A DNA stretch of 64,000 nucleotides from Polytrichum commune (GCA_950295325.1 OX485806.1:28582001-28646000), one strand, 5' to 3'; positions 50,226 to 60,326 are shown, numbered from the stretch's first letter. Notes: generated by a model from the sequence alone, not told the origin. Numbers and translations are program-made.

Positions 50226-50565
50226 CTCGGGGGGGGGGGGGTAGTGTGTTAAAAAGTTAAGGATATAGGTGCGAACAACCACTATTTTATAGGGGGGTAT
50301 TACTTTCAATTTTTTTTTTTTTTTCACATGCTATCATTATGTAAACTTCTACTTTGGGTTAATAGAAAAATGGCTTGCCTTACTTATACTTCCAAATTAC
50401 CTATTATTTCATACCCTATAGTACTTTAAAGATGTCCAATGCCATTTTTGATACCCTATATTACTCTTAAGTCCAATTATAATTTTTTGCCCTCATGTTT
50501 TTTAAATACCCTATCATTTGTTCGCACGTGTATTGCTACTCCAACCAATGACTACCCCCCCCGAG
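50226..50565. mobile_element. hAT-type MITE with perfect 8-bp target duplication
   Basis: The ends are CTCGGGGGGGG...GTAGT and its inverse ACTACCCCCCCCGAG; further in, GGTGCGAACAA is inverted as TTGTTCGCACG. TAATTTGT stands directly outside both ends (50218-50225 and 50566-50573). An 8-bp duplication is typical of the hAT superfamily. 340 bp, non-coding. Perfect flanks suggest a fairly young insertion. Confidence 0.8.
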
Positions 50566-50950
50566 TAATTTGTAATGGTTTTCTTACTCACCTTTAATTG
50601 CACACTTACTGCCCAAATGCAATCCACCATCATGTGATGAATCACGGTAAGTAATATTTATTGGACATGTTATTATTTTAATTCATTGATGTACGTAAAT
50701 GTAAGAATTTGTTCATAACATTCCACTATAAGATATTTCAAAAACATTAAAACCAAGCGGAAGCATAGCATGGTCTAAGTATGTATATGTATGTACGCAT
50801 GCATGAAATGTCGAACATGTAGCACATTATAACATAGACAGATTGAAGGTATAATGAAGTGCACAAAAGCATCATATGTAACATGATTTTTTAAAACTTT
50901 AAGACCAAGTGGAGGCATAGCATGATTTGTGTATATATATGCACGTACAT

Positions 50951-50986
50951 GATAATGGATGGGAGTTGAGCCCATCCATTATCATA
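50951..50986. repeat. Palindrome copied from the pogo transposase region
   Basis: GATAATGGATGGG (50951-50963) is inverted at 50971-50983 with a 7-base loop. The segment 50959-50986 is also a 28-base exact inverted copy of 51206-51233, which lies at the second catalytic Asp motif of the transposase remnant. Confidence 0.75.
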
Positions 50987-51179
50987 TCCCTAAACCAATA
51001 AATAATTATTTAATTTGAGAATTGTAATTTATATATGTAGTAGAGGCATTTATTACATTACATTGAAAAGCTTAGTATAAATACATGAGTCTATTTTCTA
51101 GCATGCCGTTAATATGCATGCATTTGTTTTTCTTTATAAACTTCTCGTATGTCGGGGGTTTCATTTCATAGCGACCCAC

Positions 51180-51885
51180 GCATATACATACACAAATCAT
51201 ACGTATATGATAATGGATGGGCTCAACTCCCATGTTACCCTAGATGTTGCGCATACGGCCAGAAAAGTAGGTCTAGACCTTTTTACCATTCCTAGCCACA
51301 TATCTCATGCCATCCAACTTTTGGAAGTTAGTATTTTCAAACCATTCAAAACGGCCTTTAGAAAATATCGGGATTTTTAAACCATTAGAAATAAGGGTAA
51401 AGGTGTCACAAAGGAAGCCCAACAAAGTGTTTGTTAATGCTCCGGATGTGCTTGCTGAAGAAGAGGTAGATGATGAGCATGTGGAGGAGGTGCTCGGACA
51501 AAAGGTACCACAAACTCAAGGAGATGGAACTCAATATATGGTGATATTGAGAGATGATGAAGGAGACACAATCCATGGTGTGCATGAAGGGGTGGAGATG
51601 GGGCGCAAGATACGGACGATGTATGTATGATTTTACAAGAATTGGATGGAGTTAATATGAATGCAACATTAAAGTTAACATCAATTTTGACCCTTCCACA
51701 AACGGTGGCGATTCCTCGACGGAATCGTGACACACCATTTATAGATTATCCAAAGTTTATAATTATGACTAGTGATGAATATATTACCGCTTTAGAACAG
51801 AAGCAAGAGAGACGTGAGGAGGTAGCAAGAGAAAAATAGAAGAGAGAGGCTGACCTTGAGATTAATAAAAGTCGAAAGACATAAG
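51180..51885 (+). mobile_element. pogo-like (Tc1/mariner) transposase remnant
   Basis: The frame from about 51204 reads MIMDGLNSHVTLDVAHTARK, then TIPSHISHAIQ and LEVSIFKPFKTAFRKY. This matches the DDE_1 domain of pogo/Tigger/CENP-B-like transposases, whose usual form is DGH.SH...LPPHTSH.LQPLDV..F.PLK. The second catalytic Asp is present; the third position is Glu where pogo has Asp. After a frameshift near 51380 an acidic linker follows (AEEEVDDEHVEEV), and after another break the C-terminal DYPKFIIMTSDEYITALEQK with a charged tail. The N-terminal HTH part was not found. An inactive fragment; TA is the target of this superfamily. Confidence 0.75.
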
Positions 51886-52777
51886 ATAAAAGACAAAAGA
51901 CGGAGTAAAATAAACTGAGCCCGAGGAATGTGCGGAAGAACATGAAGTAATAAGGCCAACTAAACGATGCATTGAAGTTGGGGTAAAATTATATGAGGCA
52001 ATAAGAACTAATGAACCTCTTGGTAGGGGGACATACCGAGCCCCATGTTGTGGTACGATGCATCCACTGTTCAAGTGAAACAATAAAATGTGGATGTGGA
52101 TGAGGGTTATGAAAAAAAAAATGCCCAGTAAAAAATTATGTCTATTGCAAGAGCCTATTTGAATACATTACCTTGGAGCCTCTCGTAGATAGTGGCTAGC
52201 AACATGATCATCGTTACTACTTGTGGTTCAACACACTGATCTGACAACTCATACACACCATTCAAATGTGCAAGTAAGAACCACACGTATCGGAGATTCA
52301 TTGGACCAAACGTCTACATTGGAGATGGTATGCATTCCAAACACCCAGTGAACGACCTCAAGTCGTCTTCAAATTAACAATGTGGGCGGTGAAAATCTTA
52401 TGTCTGATAATCAAGGTATGATTTTCAACCTTATATGTGTACTTAATTAAAATTTACATCTTGTTGAACTACAAAGAAGGTATGCAAGATCGATTTGTAT
52501 ATTTTTTTACAATTTTATTTTGAACAATTAGAATAAAAATGATTATTAGAAATTATTTATTTTAAGACCATCTACCTTAATGGAAGTTTAAATTTATTGC
52601 AACATTAAATGGGTTGTTATAATGACTATTTGGAGTAACTTGATTGTATTTTGTACTAACTTCTTGGTAACCAATGGTGAAAACGCAAGTTGTTATCCAA
52701 GGTCAAGGTTGTTGCCAAAGGGGTAGGCCCACAAAGCCAAAGAGGTTGGTTTATGGTACGAAGGAGATTGAAATATG
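51886..52777. other. Gene-free stretch after the pogo remnant
   Basis: May include the 3' non-coding end of the pogo-like element; no terminal repeat was identified. No gene recognised. Confidence 0.35.
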
Positions 52778-52985
52778 TCATGTAGGTATAGTGGTTAAAG
52801 TGTAGGGCTTGTTTGCTAGACTTACTAGGTTAGTATCTTGGCACGCATTCATTAGGATCAGCTCATTATTACACTTGTGTTGGTTTACGGCTTTGCATGG
52901 TGGGGCTTAATGAGAGCATAAGCTCGGTTCCCGGTGTAATGTAGGCCTAGTATGTATTTGGTAGAGGTTGAAATTATATAATAAA
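52778..52985 (+). mobile_element. Possible second tRNA-derived SINE
   Basis: TATAGTGGTTAAAGTG (52787) resembles a tRNA A box, and AGGTTAGTATCTTG, 40 bases on, a weakened B box; the spacing fits a tRNA-like head. A body with a GGTTCCCGGTG segment and an AT-rich end (ATTATATAATAAATGAG) follows. No second copy is in the window, so this is tentative. Confidence 0.35.
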
Positions 52986-53227
52986 TGAGTTGGTCCTCGG
53001 GTTTCTCCCTCACTTTATTTGTCTGGCCTAGCTAGTGGAATTAAGAAGCTACTAATTCTGACTTTGCCAATTCACGGAATATTATACTTTTATTAAAAAA
53101 AGTTTTTTTTCTTTGAGGCTACTTTGGGTCGAAATGCTAATATGATGCACTATTTTTTTTCCCGTGACATGGCCACGTGTACCTGCAATGGCTTAAAGTG
53201 TTGGTTTAAGCACTCTCTACCTTAGTG

Positions 53228-53296
53228 AACACTTTATAGAGCACATTTTTGTGAAGTTCTCCCCCAAAAAAGGCCTTCTTTGAGGGCCAGACAATT
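53228..53296. repeat. Short repeat shared with 60254-60326
   Basis: Both copies contain ACTTT(A/G)TAGAGCACATTT, then TTGTGAAGTTC and GGCCTTCTTTGA(G/A)GGCC. In the right-hand copy the last block is a perfect 7+3+7 hairpin. Confidence 0.65.
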
Positions 53297-53399
53297 GTTT
53301 TCAAAATAAGGTCTGTACAGTGAACTCAATTGCACATGGACGTGGCTGGTATCGCCGGAACTATGTCTGCAAGAGTGTCTTGTAGTCAGCGAACGATCA

Positions 53400-53860
53400 T
53401 CGCATTACATTGCATAACCTCGCATCGCCATTTGTAGGCACTCATTTTCATGATTCTCCACCCTGCATCCTCTCTCAAATCGATCTCTCAATCTGCCCGC
53501 AGGATCAGGTCCAGGCTCAATCAAGGTTAGAGCTAGGCTTCAGGAGATCCATCACCACGTGCACCGGCCGGGGGTTTAATTGGCCGTAACTCTTCATTAC
53601 TCGGATCGTCGCCACAGACACCTCCCGTCCTCATCTCTCTCTAGTCGCTCCTGCAGGTGAATTCAGTGCCGATTGCTTTTATGATTGATGAGGTAGAGAT
53701 GCTAGCGCCAGATTGCATTTGTTACTTGCCACAGGGTGGGTGCTTGCGAGTGCAGGTTAAGTTGGTAGAGACTAGTGTCATGGTGGGAAATGCTGCTGCT
53801 GCTGCTGCTCCATGTGGTGAAGTTCTTGAGCTGGGGGACATTTGTAGAGGTTCCTTCTGA
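53400..53860 (+). other. CpG-rich block with a 59-codon open frame; possible small transcription unit
   Basis: CpG-rich, CT-rich DNA at 53400-53660 looks like the promoter or leader regions of the recognised genes. An ATG at 53681 opens a 59-codon frame (MIDEVEMLAPDCICYLPQGG...) containing a run of six Ala encoded by GCT repeats. I do not recognise the product. It may be a small gene, a leader exon of a lost gene, or chance. Confidence 0.25.
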
Positions 53861-54194
53861 CGCAAGAAGCAATACAACAGTAGTGCTACCCTCTTGTGCA
53901 TTTGCTTTGTGGTTGGTTTATAGTGGAAATGTATGCTACCCCTTCTCTTGACCTGTGTGAAATACTTTTGTAATAGGACTGTGTGATTGTTTTCCCCTGT
54001 GGAGGTTTGAGGATCAGAAAATTTTGACACTTTGAAATCATCCTGTGAGAAATGTCGACTTCCTGTTTCTGTGGGACAATGTAATTCCTGATCGTGTGCA
54101 TTGGTGTCGGTGTTGTTTTGAGATGGAAATGCATGTGACCCTTTGTTCTCGACCTCTGGAAACTTAAGGTAGACTTGTGTTAACTGGATACTTT

Positions 54195-54540
54195 TTTTCT
54201 CTCTGCGCCCACCTCTTGTCGGCTATAACCATCATGCAATTATTTTGTGCGAGATGATTAGCAGATCCAAATGGTGCCAGTAGTCATTTGCCTCCTCATT
54301 TTTGGAGCTCATATGAACATCTTATTCACTATCGAAGTGGAGATTTCCGTGCTCATTAAGTGGTCATATAGGTCCCCCAATCATGTTGACTTCTAGACTG
54401 GTTAGGATATTTTGAGTGTATGAAGCATGACTCCATGTCCTCATCATGTTTGGTGAGCACTGGGCCGGAGTAGTCCATACCATAGCGCCTAAAACAAGGG
54501 GGATTGATTCTTCTGCAACTTGCACAGGTTGCTTGCAATT
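54195..54540. repeat. Old dispersed repeat, related to 15.8-16.2 kb
   Basis: The order of shared blocks (ATTTGCCTCCTCAT, GGAGCTCATATGAACAT, GTGCTCATTAAGTGGTC, CTAGACTGGTTAGGAT) follows the 15835-16245 copy. No family assigned. Confidence 0.45.
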
Positions 54541-55277
54541 TCAAAAATAAAACTCTAAGATTCTATATGAAGCCATATTTCAGAGAAAACCTATTTTAAT
54601 TAAAACCCCGGGTACGCAACTCCCATATTATACGCAGGGGGCATCGTACTTAAAACGGCTTAGAGGATAGCTTTTGTAAAAATTATATCAAATTAAAATG
54701 ATCAAAAACTTGGGTGAAGACCAAATTAAATAAAATGAGATGAAAAAAAAGTTGGGTAAAGACCAAATTAAACAAAATGAGATGAAATTTTTTTTGGGTA
54801 AAGACCAAATTAAATAAATGAGATGAAAAAAAAGTTGGGTTGCATATTTATTAAGCCTCCCATTAAAATTATAAGCCACGAATAGTTGCCTCCCATTAAA
54901 ATTATAATTCATTCACAATGTTAAAATATTATTAAAAAGTCCAAAAAGTTGGGTAGTTTGACCTATGGTACCTGTATTAAAAAAATCATATAATTAGGTT
55001 TTTAATGCAATTATATGCTTCAAAATATATTCATTTCCTATATATAATTTCATTTTTGGATTCCTTGTTAGAAGGGCTACAAGGGTTTCCTACATTAAAA
55101 AAAATAATATCACTCAATATTGGACTAAAACGCATTATAAGTGATTATAATTAGGACCATATAATACGGGAGTTGCGTACCCGGGATTAAAACCACAAGA
55201 AAATTCAAAACATTTTAATGACAAACTGAGTGATAATATAGAAGTAAGGATAGTCATGAAGCACGTCTGCGACTAGC
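54539..55277. repeat. Repeat copy interrupted by an insertion (partner at 63538-63688)
   Basis: TTCAAAAATAAAACTCTAAG opens both copies, and CCACAAGAAAATTCAAAACA and TGATAATATAGAAGTAAG continue them. Here the two parts are split by the 54607-55185 element; at 63.6 kb they are contiguous. The family is unknown. Confidence 0.8.
54607..55185. mobile_element. 579-bp TIR element (hAT- or Mutator-like) with an empty site in the window
   Basis: The ends CCCGGGTACGCAACTCCC and its exact inverse enclose AT-rich DNA. ATTAAAAC(C) flanks both sides (54599-54606/7 and 55186-55193/4), an 8- or 9-bp target duplication depending on one ambiguous C. Eight would indicate hAT, nine Mutator. The interior has three copies of a 42-bp unit containing AAAGACCAAATTAAA (54719, 54761, 54803). 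Non-coding. Confidence 0.85.
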
Positions 55278-55962
55278 CCACAATGTATATGAGCCACAAA
55301 GCCTACATGCCACATGTATATGAGCATCATATGGCTCCCTCTTAGACTTTTTTTTCCTAGCAAGCTAATAATATCGTTAACATACATTCTAATATTTTCA
55401 AAATTTCTGAATAATAGAAGTAAATTGAAAGAATTGTAGAATTCTACATCAAATCATAACAATTGTGAAACTAGTCCGAAAATCACAAAACATTCACACC
55501 CTGTGTGAGGTATGTATAAGAATACCGCGATAAAGACCATGCGTGGGTATATTATGGAATGCAGAAGAGCTTCCTTAAAAATAGGTGAAAACTATGTGGG
55601 CAGAATATAAAATTGTGAAGCGTCACACATTAAGTGCATTACCGCTTGCCCAGCAAATATATCCTATAACCTAGGAAGTTTCAAGATTGTCATGTGCACT
55701 ACATAGTGGCCAACTCTGACCATATAGGATGTATGAACTTCTTGAGGGACAATCTATGTAAATGGATTGGATTGAATACAGAACAGATCTTAAAACATTG
55801 ACACCTCTGTCAGATGTAGCATACATATAAAGTAGGCAACCAAACCACAAATCTGCACAATTGTTGCACAAATGAGTCAATCCCTGTAACAAATCATGCA
55901 ACTCAAATTGCGTACTTTGACACCAGCAACAAACCACACAAGACATATGTGAGGGGTATTTC
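55278..55962. other. Region downstream of the Bles03-like gene
   Basis: Presumably holds its 3' UTR on the minus strand (55.6-55.96 kb), judged from composition; the rest is AT-rich with no gene recognised. Confidence 0.4.
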
Positions 55963-57613
55963 TTACCATGCACTGTAACAGGAGGCAGGAATTCTCCACT
56001 TGTTGTTTGGATACACACCACAACAGGTAAAAGCATCGGGCTTGTACTTCAGCTGCTTGGTAAAACCGAGACTTCGCAACCCTTCCCTTACTCTCTTCAC
56101 ATCGTCCATATCCAGGTAATTCTTTGTGTACACACATGTCACACGCATGTCATAATTGTCATTAGTTTTAGGCGCTACCTTGGCCGCGATCCCAAGAATG
56201 CCACTTGTAACACCTTCTGCAACCTGCACAGTTTACCACTAAATACTTCATTGAGTACATGCTACAGCTATTTAGTGGTAAACTGTGCACATCACCTAGG
56301 ACCTAGGTATACTGTGTATACATACCACTAAATGCATACAACTACATGCACAGCACCTAGGACAAAATTTGTCACAAAGCATACTCAAGTCATGCTTTCT
56401 TTCCATGCCAAAAAGCAGCAAGAGATAACACTTCACCATACTACACAGAACTGTCATAGGGAAGCGTAGAGAATTCCTCTTCAATATGCACAAAACTGAG
56501 TCGTTTGTAAAACCCTGAGATTGTGGATTTGGACATAAAAGAGAACCTGAGATGAAGAAATAAATCTCACATCTTACAAGACACTCATATGACGCACGTG
56601 ATTCTATTCCTCAGTGAACAGGGTGGTGGAGACCTTCATAGCATATTCCAATAAAAGCAAATATAGCAGGCATGGTAGGTGTAACCATGAAAAAGTTGGA
56701 CATAACCAAAATTGTTGATGTTATACAACTAAATACCTCAAAACCTTTTAATAGACTGATTGGTGATAAGAGGTGCATCCCATTTCCAACAAAGCAAGGT
56801 CACCCATACACCTGGAAAGACCTTGTGCTTTCCACGTGAATTAAATAAGCACAAGGCCACTGTCAACACTTCCCAGAACCAACCTCAATATCTTCACTTT
56901 ACCACATTGTACCAGAATAAGTTCACTGACTCCATTCTATCACTTTGTCCTCACCATCCAAAAACACAGCAATAAAATTTACAGGCAATCAAGACAATAA
57001 CATAATCTTCCAGGACAATTGGCATTACATTATAAAATCGTTCGACATTTTCCCTTATTGAAGTCTAAAAACTCTTAAGAGGCTACTTGCATATGACCTG
57101 CAACTATGCATTAGTCACAGATAACATCACAATACAGAGAAGATAATGATGCAAATTACACGCTTTTTGGGAAACTATAAACCCTAAACCATAACCATAA
57201 ACCATAAACCTCCCCACAAACTTTCCACCTCAACACCAAATTCAAATTGCAGGGACTAAACTGAATAGGATGAACATCACAAACATTTGAAATAGTTTGA
57301 AACAAACCTTTGACCAATCCATATCAACAGACGCAGGATCGGAGAAGATCATCCATTTGCCACATAGTACACTGTACTCGACAGCGAGCGCATCCAAATC
57401 TGTACAAGACACAGCATCATTTCTGCTCAAGCAGAGGCTGCTCCATGCTTCGGAAAGCCCAACACTATCCGCCTCTGACTCTTTGGTTGCAGAATCACCA
57501 GCAGGATTTCTGACATAAATCCAGGAGTCACTTGGAGCCGTGGTGCTTGAGGGTGGCCATCTTTGTAAGAACTCTTGCAGGCTCCGGAGTTTCGGCTTAT
57601 GGGTGATGAACAT
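55963..57613 (-). CDS. Bles03/UPF0696 (C11orf68-like) protein
   Basis: Two coding exons on the minus strand, 57613-57308 (102 codons) and 56223-55963, split by a 1084-bp GT-AG intron in phase 0; predicted 188 aa. The family (Bles03, DUF1917) has an eIF4E-like fold in its human member; its cellular role is not established. Family features seen are SWIYVRNPAGD near residue 30, GKWMIFSDPASVDMDWSK before the splice, GILGIAAKV, VCVYT-like VTCVYTKNYLDMDDVKRV, and LKYKPDAFTCCGVYPNNKWR near the end. The start ATG follows a telo-box motif. The stop TAA overlaps a good donor (TG|GTAAGA), so the last residues could differ by splicing; a trial acceptor at about 55891 would also stop at once. A hairpin covers the acceptor of the intron. 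Confidence 0.8.
56225..56289. repeat. Perfect 21-bp hairpin abutting the 3' splice site
   Basis: 56225-56245 (TGCACAGTTTACCACTAAAT and one more base) is the exact inverse of 56269-56289, with a 23-base loop. On the minus strand the A of the acceptor AG is the last base of the stem and the G directly follows. The stem contains CACTAAATA, the terminal motif of the foldback elements in this window. Confidence 0.9.
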
Positions 57614-57614
57614 G

Positions 57615-57650
57615 TCTGGGGTTTAGGAGGTAGGGTTTAGGGTTTAAGCC
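57615..57650 (-). promoter_or_regulatory. Telo-box in the leader of the Bles03-like gene
   Basis: On the minus strand TTAAACCCTAAACCCTA (57631-57647) lies about 20 bases upstream of the ATG. AAACCCTAA telo-boxes are known in leaders and promoters of plant translation and growth genes. An imperfect AAACCCTAAACCATA run also lies inside the intron (57180-57212). Confidence 0.6.
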
Positions 57651-57899
57651 CAGAGTAAAAGCTGCCTGCAATTCCCAGCATCAACAACAAGCCATGCCAC
57701 CTCTTCGCATACCAACACGCACTATTTACTTGTCGTAAGTTGAAAGTTGTAAAACGAAGGCCAACAATTAACACAGGCCACCGTACATTCAAGAAAACTG
57801 CACTCACCCATGTGAATTGAAATACAATTCACCCCAGAAACAAACTCACCATAATCATGCCACACGGCAGCTAAGAATTGCAACAAACACCCTTACCAA

Positions 57900-58230
57900 G
57901 TTTTGGTAGAATTTACACCCACCTCAAACCTCTGTGCAGTTTGTTTCTATTTCGATGGTCAGATCGCCCCCTTAGCCTTCTGCCGAACCTCACTCACTCA
58001 ACGCCTGGATCAATATTTGCAACAGAAAGCTTCGATCAAACTGAGAAACGCTTCAAATCATCGCGTGGACAGGACGCGAAAAGTTTGGGGACAGAGGCGG
58101 TGGTGGCGCCACCAGCGCCCCACCACGCCGGCCAGAGCTCCAGCGCCCCACCACGCCGGACAGGGTCCCTTTAGCGTCCGGCATTCTTCATCTAGGCCAC
58201 GAAAGTGTGATTTGAACGAGTACTCGTCGA
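57900..58230. promoter_or_regulatory. CpG-rich region upstream of the Bles03-like gene
   Basis: CpG-dense DNA with a 28-bp unit (CCAGCGCCCCACCACGCCGG...) duplicated at 58112-58139 and 58140-58166. It resembles the unmethylated promoter regions of the other genes. An open frame spans it on the + strand but is compositionally driven. It may serve a divergent transcript. Confidence 0.4.
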
Positions 58231-59857
58231 TACTCCCTATTTACATCCAAAATTGCTGCTTTGTGATGGCTGGGCACCGTCTTTATGTGCCGCTGTTTTG
58301 AATAAACCACCAACAGATCCTGAAATAGTTGAATAAACGTCACAGTGATTACAGTTGTCTTGTTGATCTTTTGCAATAGGAGCGTCGCTTGTTCTAGCTG
58401 ACGCCTTGCTTTTTGTGGAGAAGTCGACGACATACTTGTTGTGAATGTGGTTGCCTTGAAGAAACCACCAACAAAACCTGAGACTGTCGCATCAAGCACA
58501 GTATCACAATTGATTTTGTGTGTTCATGGTCATCTGTGGCTATGATCAGCCAAGATAGATTCGTGTGTAGTTGTGATCGAAGATGCATGCTCAGTTGGGT
58601 GGGCTGCACGTATTTATAAATGATTTGGAAGTGATTGTTGATTGATTGCAGCATCAGCTACTCAAGGTTGCAACAATGACAGACGGCGAAGGTGGATACG
58701 AAGCTGACGCAACCCCGACCCTCGCTGGAACCCATCTCCAAACCCACCACCTACAGAAAGTTCCCGATCCTCATCAGGAGCCTCGACCTACAAATGCAAG
58801 CCAGAAATTATGACCATGTTAACCCGCACAGACTAATGCAGCATGATGCAGACATTCAAGTGTGTAATCATATGTTATTAAGAGCCTGTTGAGGGTTAGG
58901 AACATCAAGTACTTCTTCCATGCGCACCTTTTGATACACTAACGGCCTTAGTCCTGCAGATCGCCTTGTTTGAATGATTTATAAGTCGAGGTTTGAGTAT
59001 TTGACGGATACACCCGAGTTTCTTGGAAGCAATCTATCCAACAATGTTGTAGAGATAATATTGATAGATTGTGGTATCTGCCATCAGCTGGGAAGCTGGG
59101 AAGCTGGGAAGCTGATTCCTTAAGCTGGGAAGGGTACCTAACTTAGCCTTCGAGGATATATAGCGGTGGCGCTTTTCGGCTGATGATTATGCTACGATGA
59201 TCCGTAGGTGTTCTTATCTACATGTTGAGCAGATCCATGTAAATGAAAACTACTTTTGTATGTGGCAGTGTACAAATGTGTCGTGGACTCATGAATGTTC
59301 TATTGCAATAGAGTCAACCGTGAGTTTGATCCCTCTTTGAGAAAACTTTCTATCGAGAGCTCGTTAGCTCTTAATGTATCAGAGGCTTGGAGCCTATTTT
59401 CAAAGTTGGGTGAAACTTATAAGATCTCCTCTTTCCACCTGTCAGATTTGGAGAAGCCATCGCCTTTAGCAGTGTTTAAGATTGAAACCCTCATATGAGT
59501 TTCATTTTGAAGGGCTTTCAAATTTCAGCCCTTCATCTAAAGGGTTAGTTCAAATCCAAGACGTCAATCCAAGAATATAGAAATGAAATACAAAACTTAT
59601 ATTAAACTTGTGCATGAATTATATGGATACATGAATTATATGGATACATGAATTATATGGATACATGCATTTCAAGGTGAATGGCTTCCAAATAATCACA
59701 CTTCACTCGAACTTTCAAACCTTTTTGCAACACTTCACCAAACAAAAACACCAACTTGATATCGACCATTTTGTATTAAATATGAAAATGTTATGATGTC
59801 TCACTATATTGAATAAGTACATGCAATAAAACGATGCACTAGAATTATTTCAATTCC
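58231..59857. other. Unassigned stretch with short tandem repeats
   Basis: Near 58296-58325 and 58459-58485 the block GAA(T/G)AAACCACCAACA recurs. A minus-strand frame at 58188-58499 (MLDATVSGFVGGFFK...) is hydrophobic and then charged, but I do not recognise it. AGCTGGGAAG decamers repeat at about 59087-59140, and ATGAATTATATGGATAC repeats three times at about 59614-59667. Confidence 0.4.
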
Positions 59858-60190
59858 CTACATAATGCATTGATTCATCATCCAACTCCAAAGGCAAAGC
59901 CCCCGGTTTTTGGTCGATTTCCAAGTGTCAAAAATTCTAGCCCAATCTATATTTTCCATCGGAGGAATGTATAATGACACTCGCATTAATGCATCCAATG
60001 TGTCAAGTTTGAATCGACTTCTACAATCACTCTTCACCCAATTTTGTTTGGAAAATCCACCTTCGCATATAGTTGTGCTTGCCAAGTTGAAGTTCCAATC
60101 GGCGCCAAGTCGAATTTGTAGAGTCGAAATTGCAGGAGTTATTGGAATTTGGAAGTGTCTACTAGAGTGCCAAGATTGGAGTCCCACTAG
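59858..60190 (-). mobile_element. hAT transposase C-terminal remnant
   Basis: Minus-strand translation contains TTICEGGFSKQNWVKSDCRS, then LDTLDALMRVSL, PPMENIDWARIFDTWKS and TKNR. This matches the hAT C-terminal dimerisation domain, in which CERGFS and LD.LMR(I/V)S are hallmarks; Gly replaces the usual Arg in the first. Only this domain is preserved, with the catalytic part absent or unrecognisable upstream, so it is an inactive fragment. Confidence 0.7.
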
Positions 60191-60253
60191 GTTTCTATTT
60201 GCAAATTGGAGTCCCTTTTATTTTGTGACAAGCGATTTTTGGAGGGGCCTTCA

Positions 60254-60326
60254 CTGGATACTTTGTAGAGCACATTTTTGTGAAGTTCCCATGAAAAGAA
60301 AAAGGCCTTCTTTGAAGGCCAAAATG
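60254..60326. repeat. Short repeat shared with 53228-53296
   Basis: It carries the TAGAGCACATTTTTGTGAAG block and a GGCCTTC-TTT-GAAGGCC hairpin. It lies just outside the hAT remnant and could be part of its non-coding end. Confidence 0.6.

Noticed and set aside
53681-53860. Resemblance of IDEVEML...C..YL to the Walker B region of RuvB-like helicases
   Set aside because: The match is short, lacks the flanking conserved residues, and no other part of that protein is nearby; likely chance.
54356-54544. Minus-strand frame vaguely like a retroelement integrase segment
   Set aside because: Too short and too weak to name a family; left as part of an unassigned dispersed repeat.
57903-58301. 132-codon + strand frame upstream of the Bles03-like gene
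   Set aside because: It crosses a 28-bp tandem duplication in CpG-rich promoter-like DNA and shows no recognisable domain.
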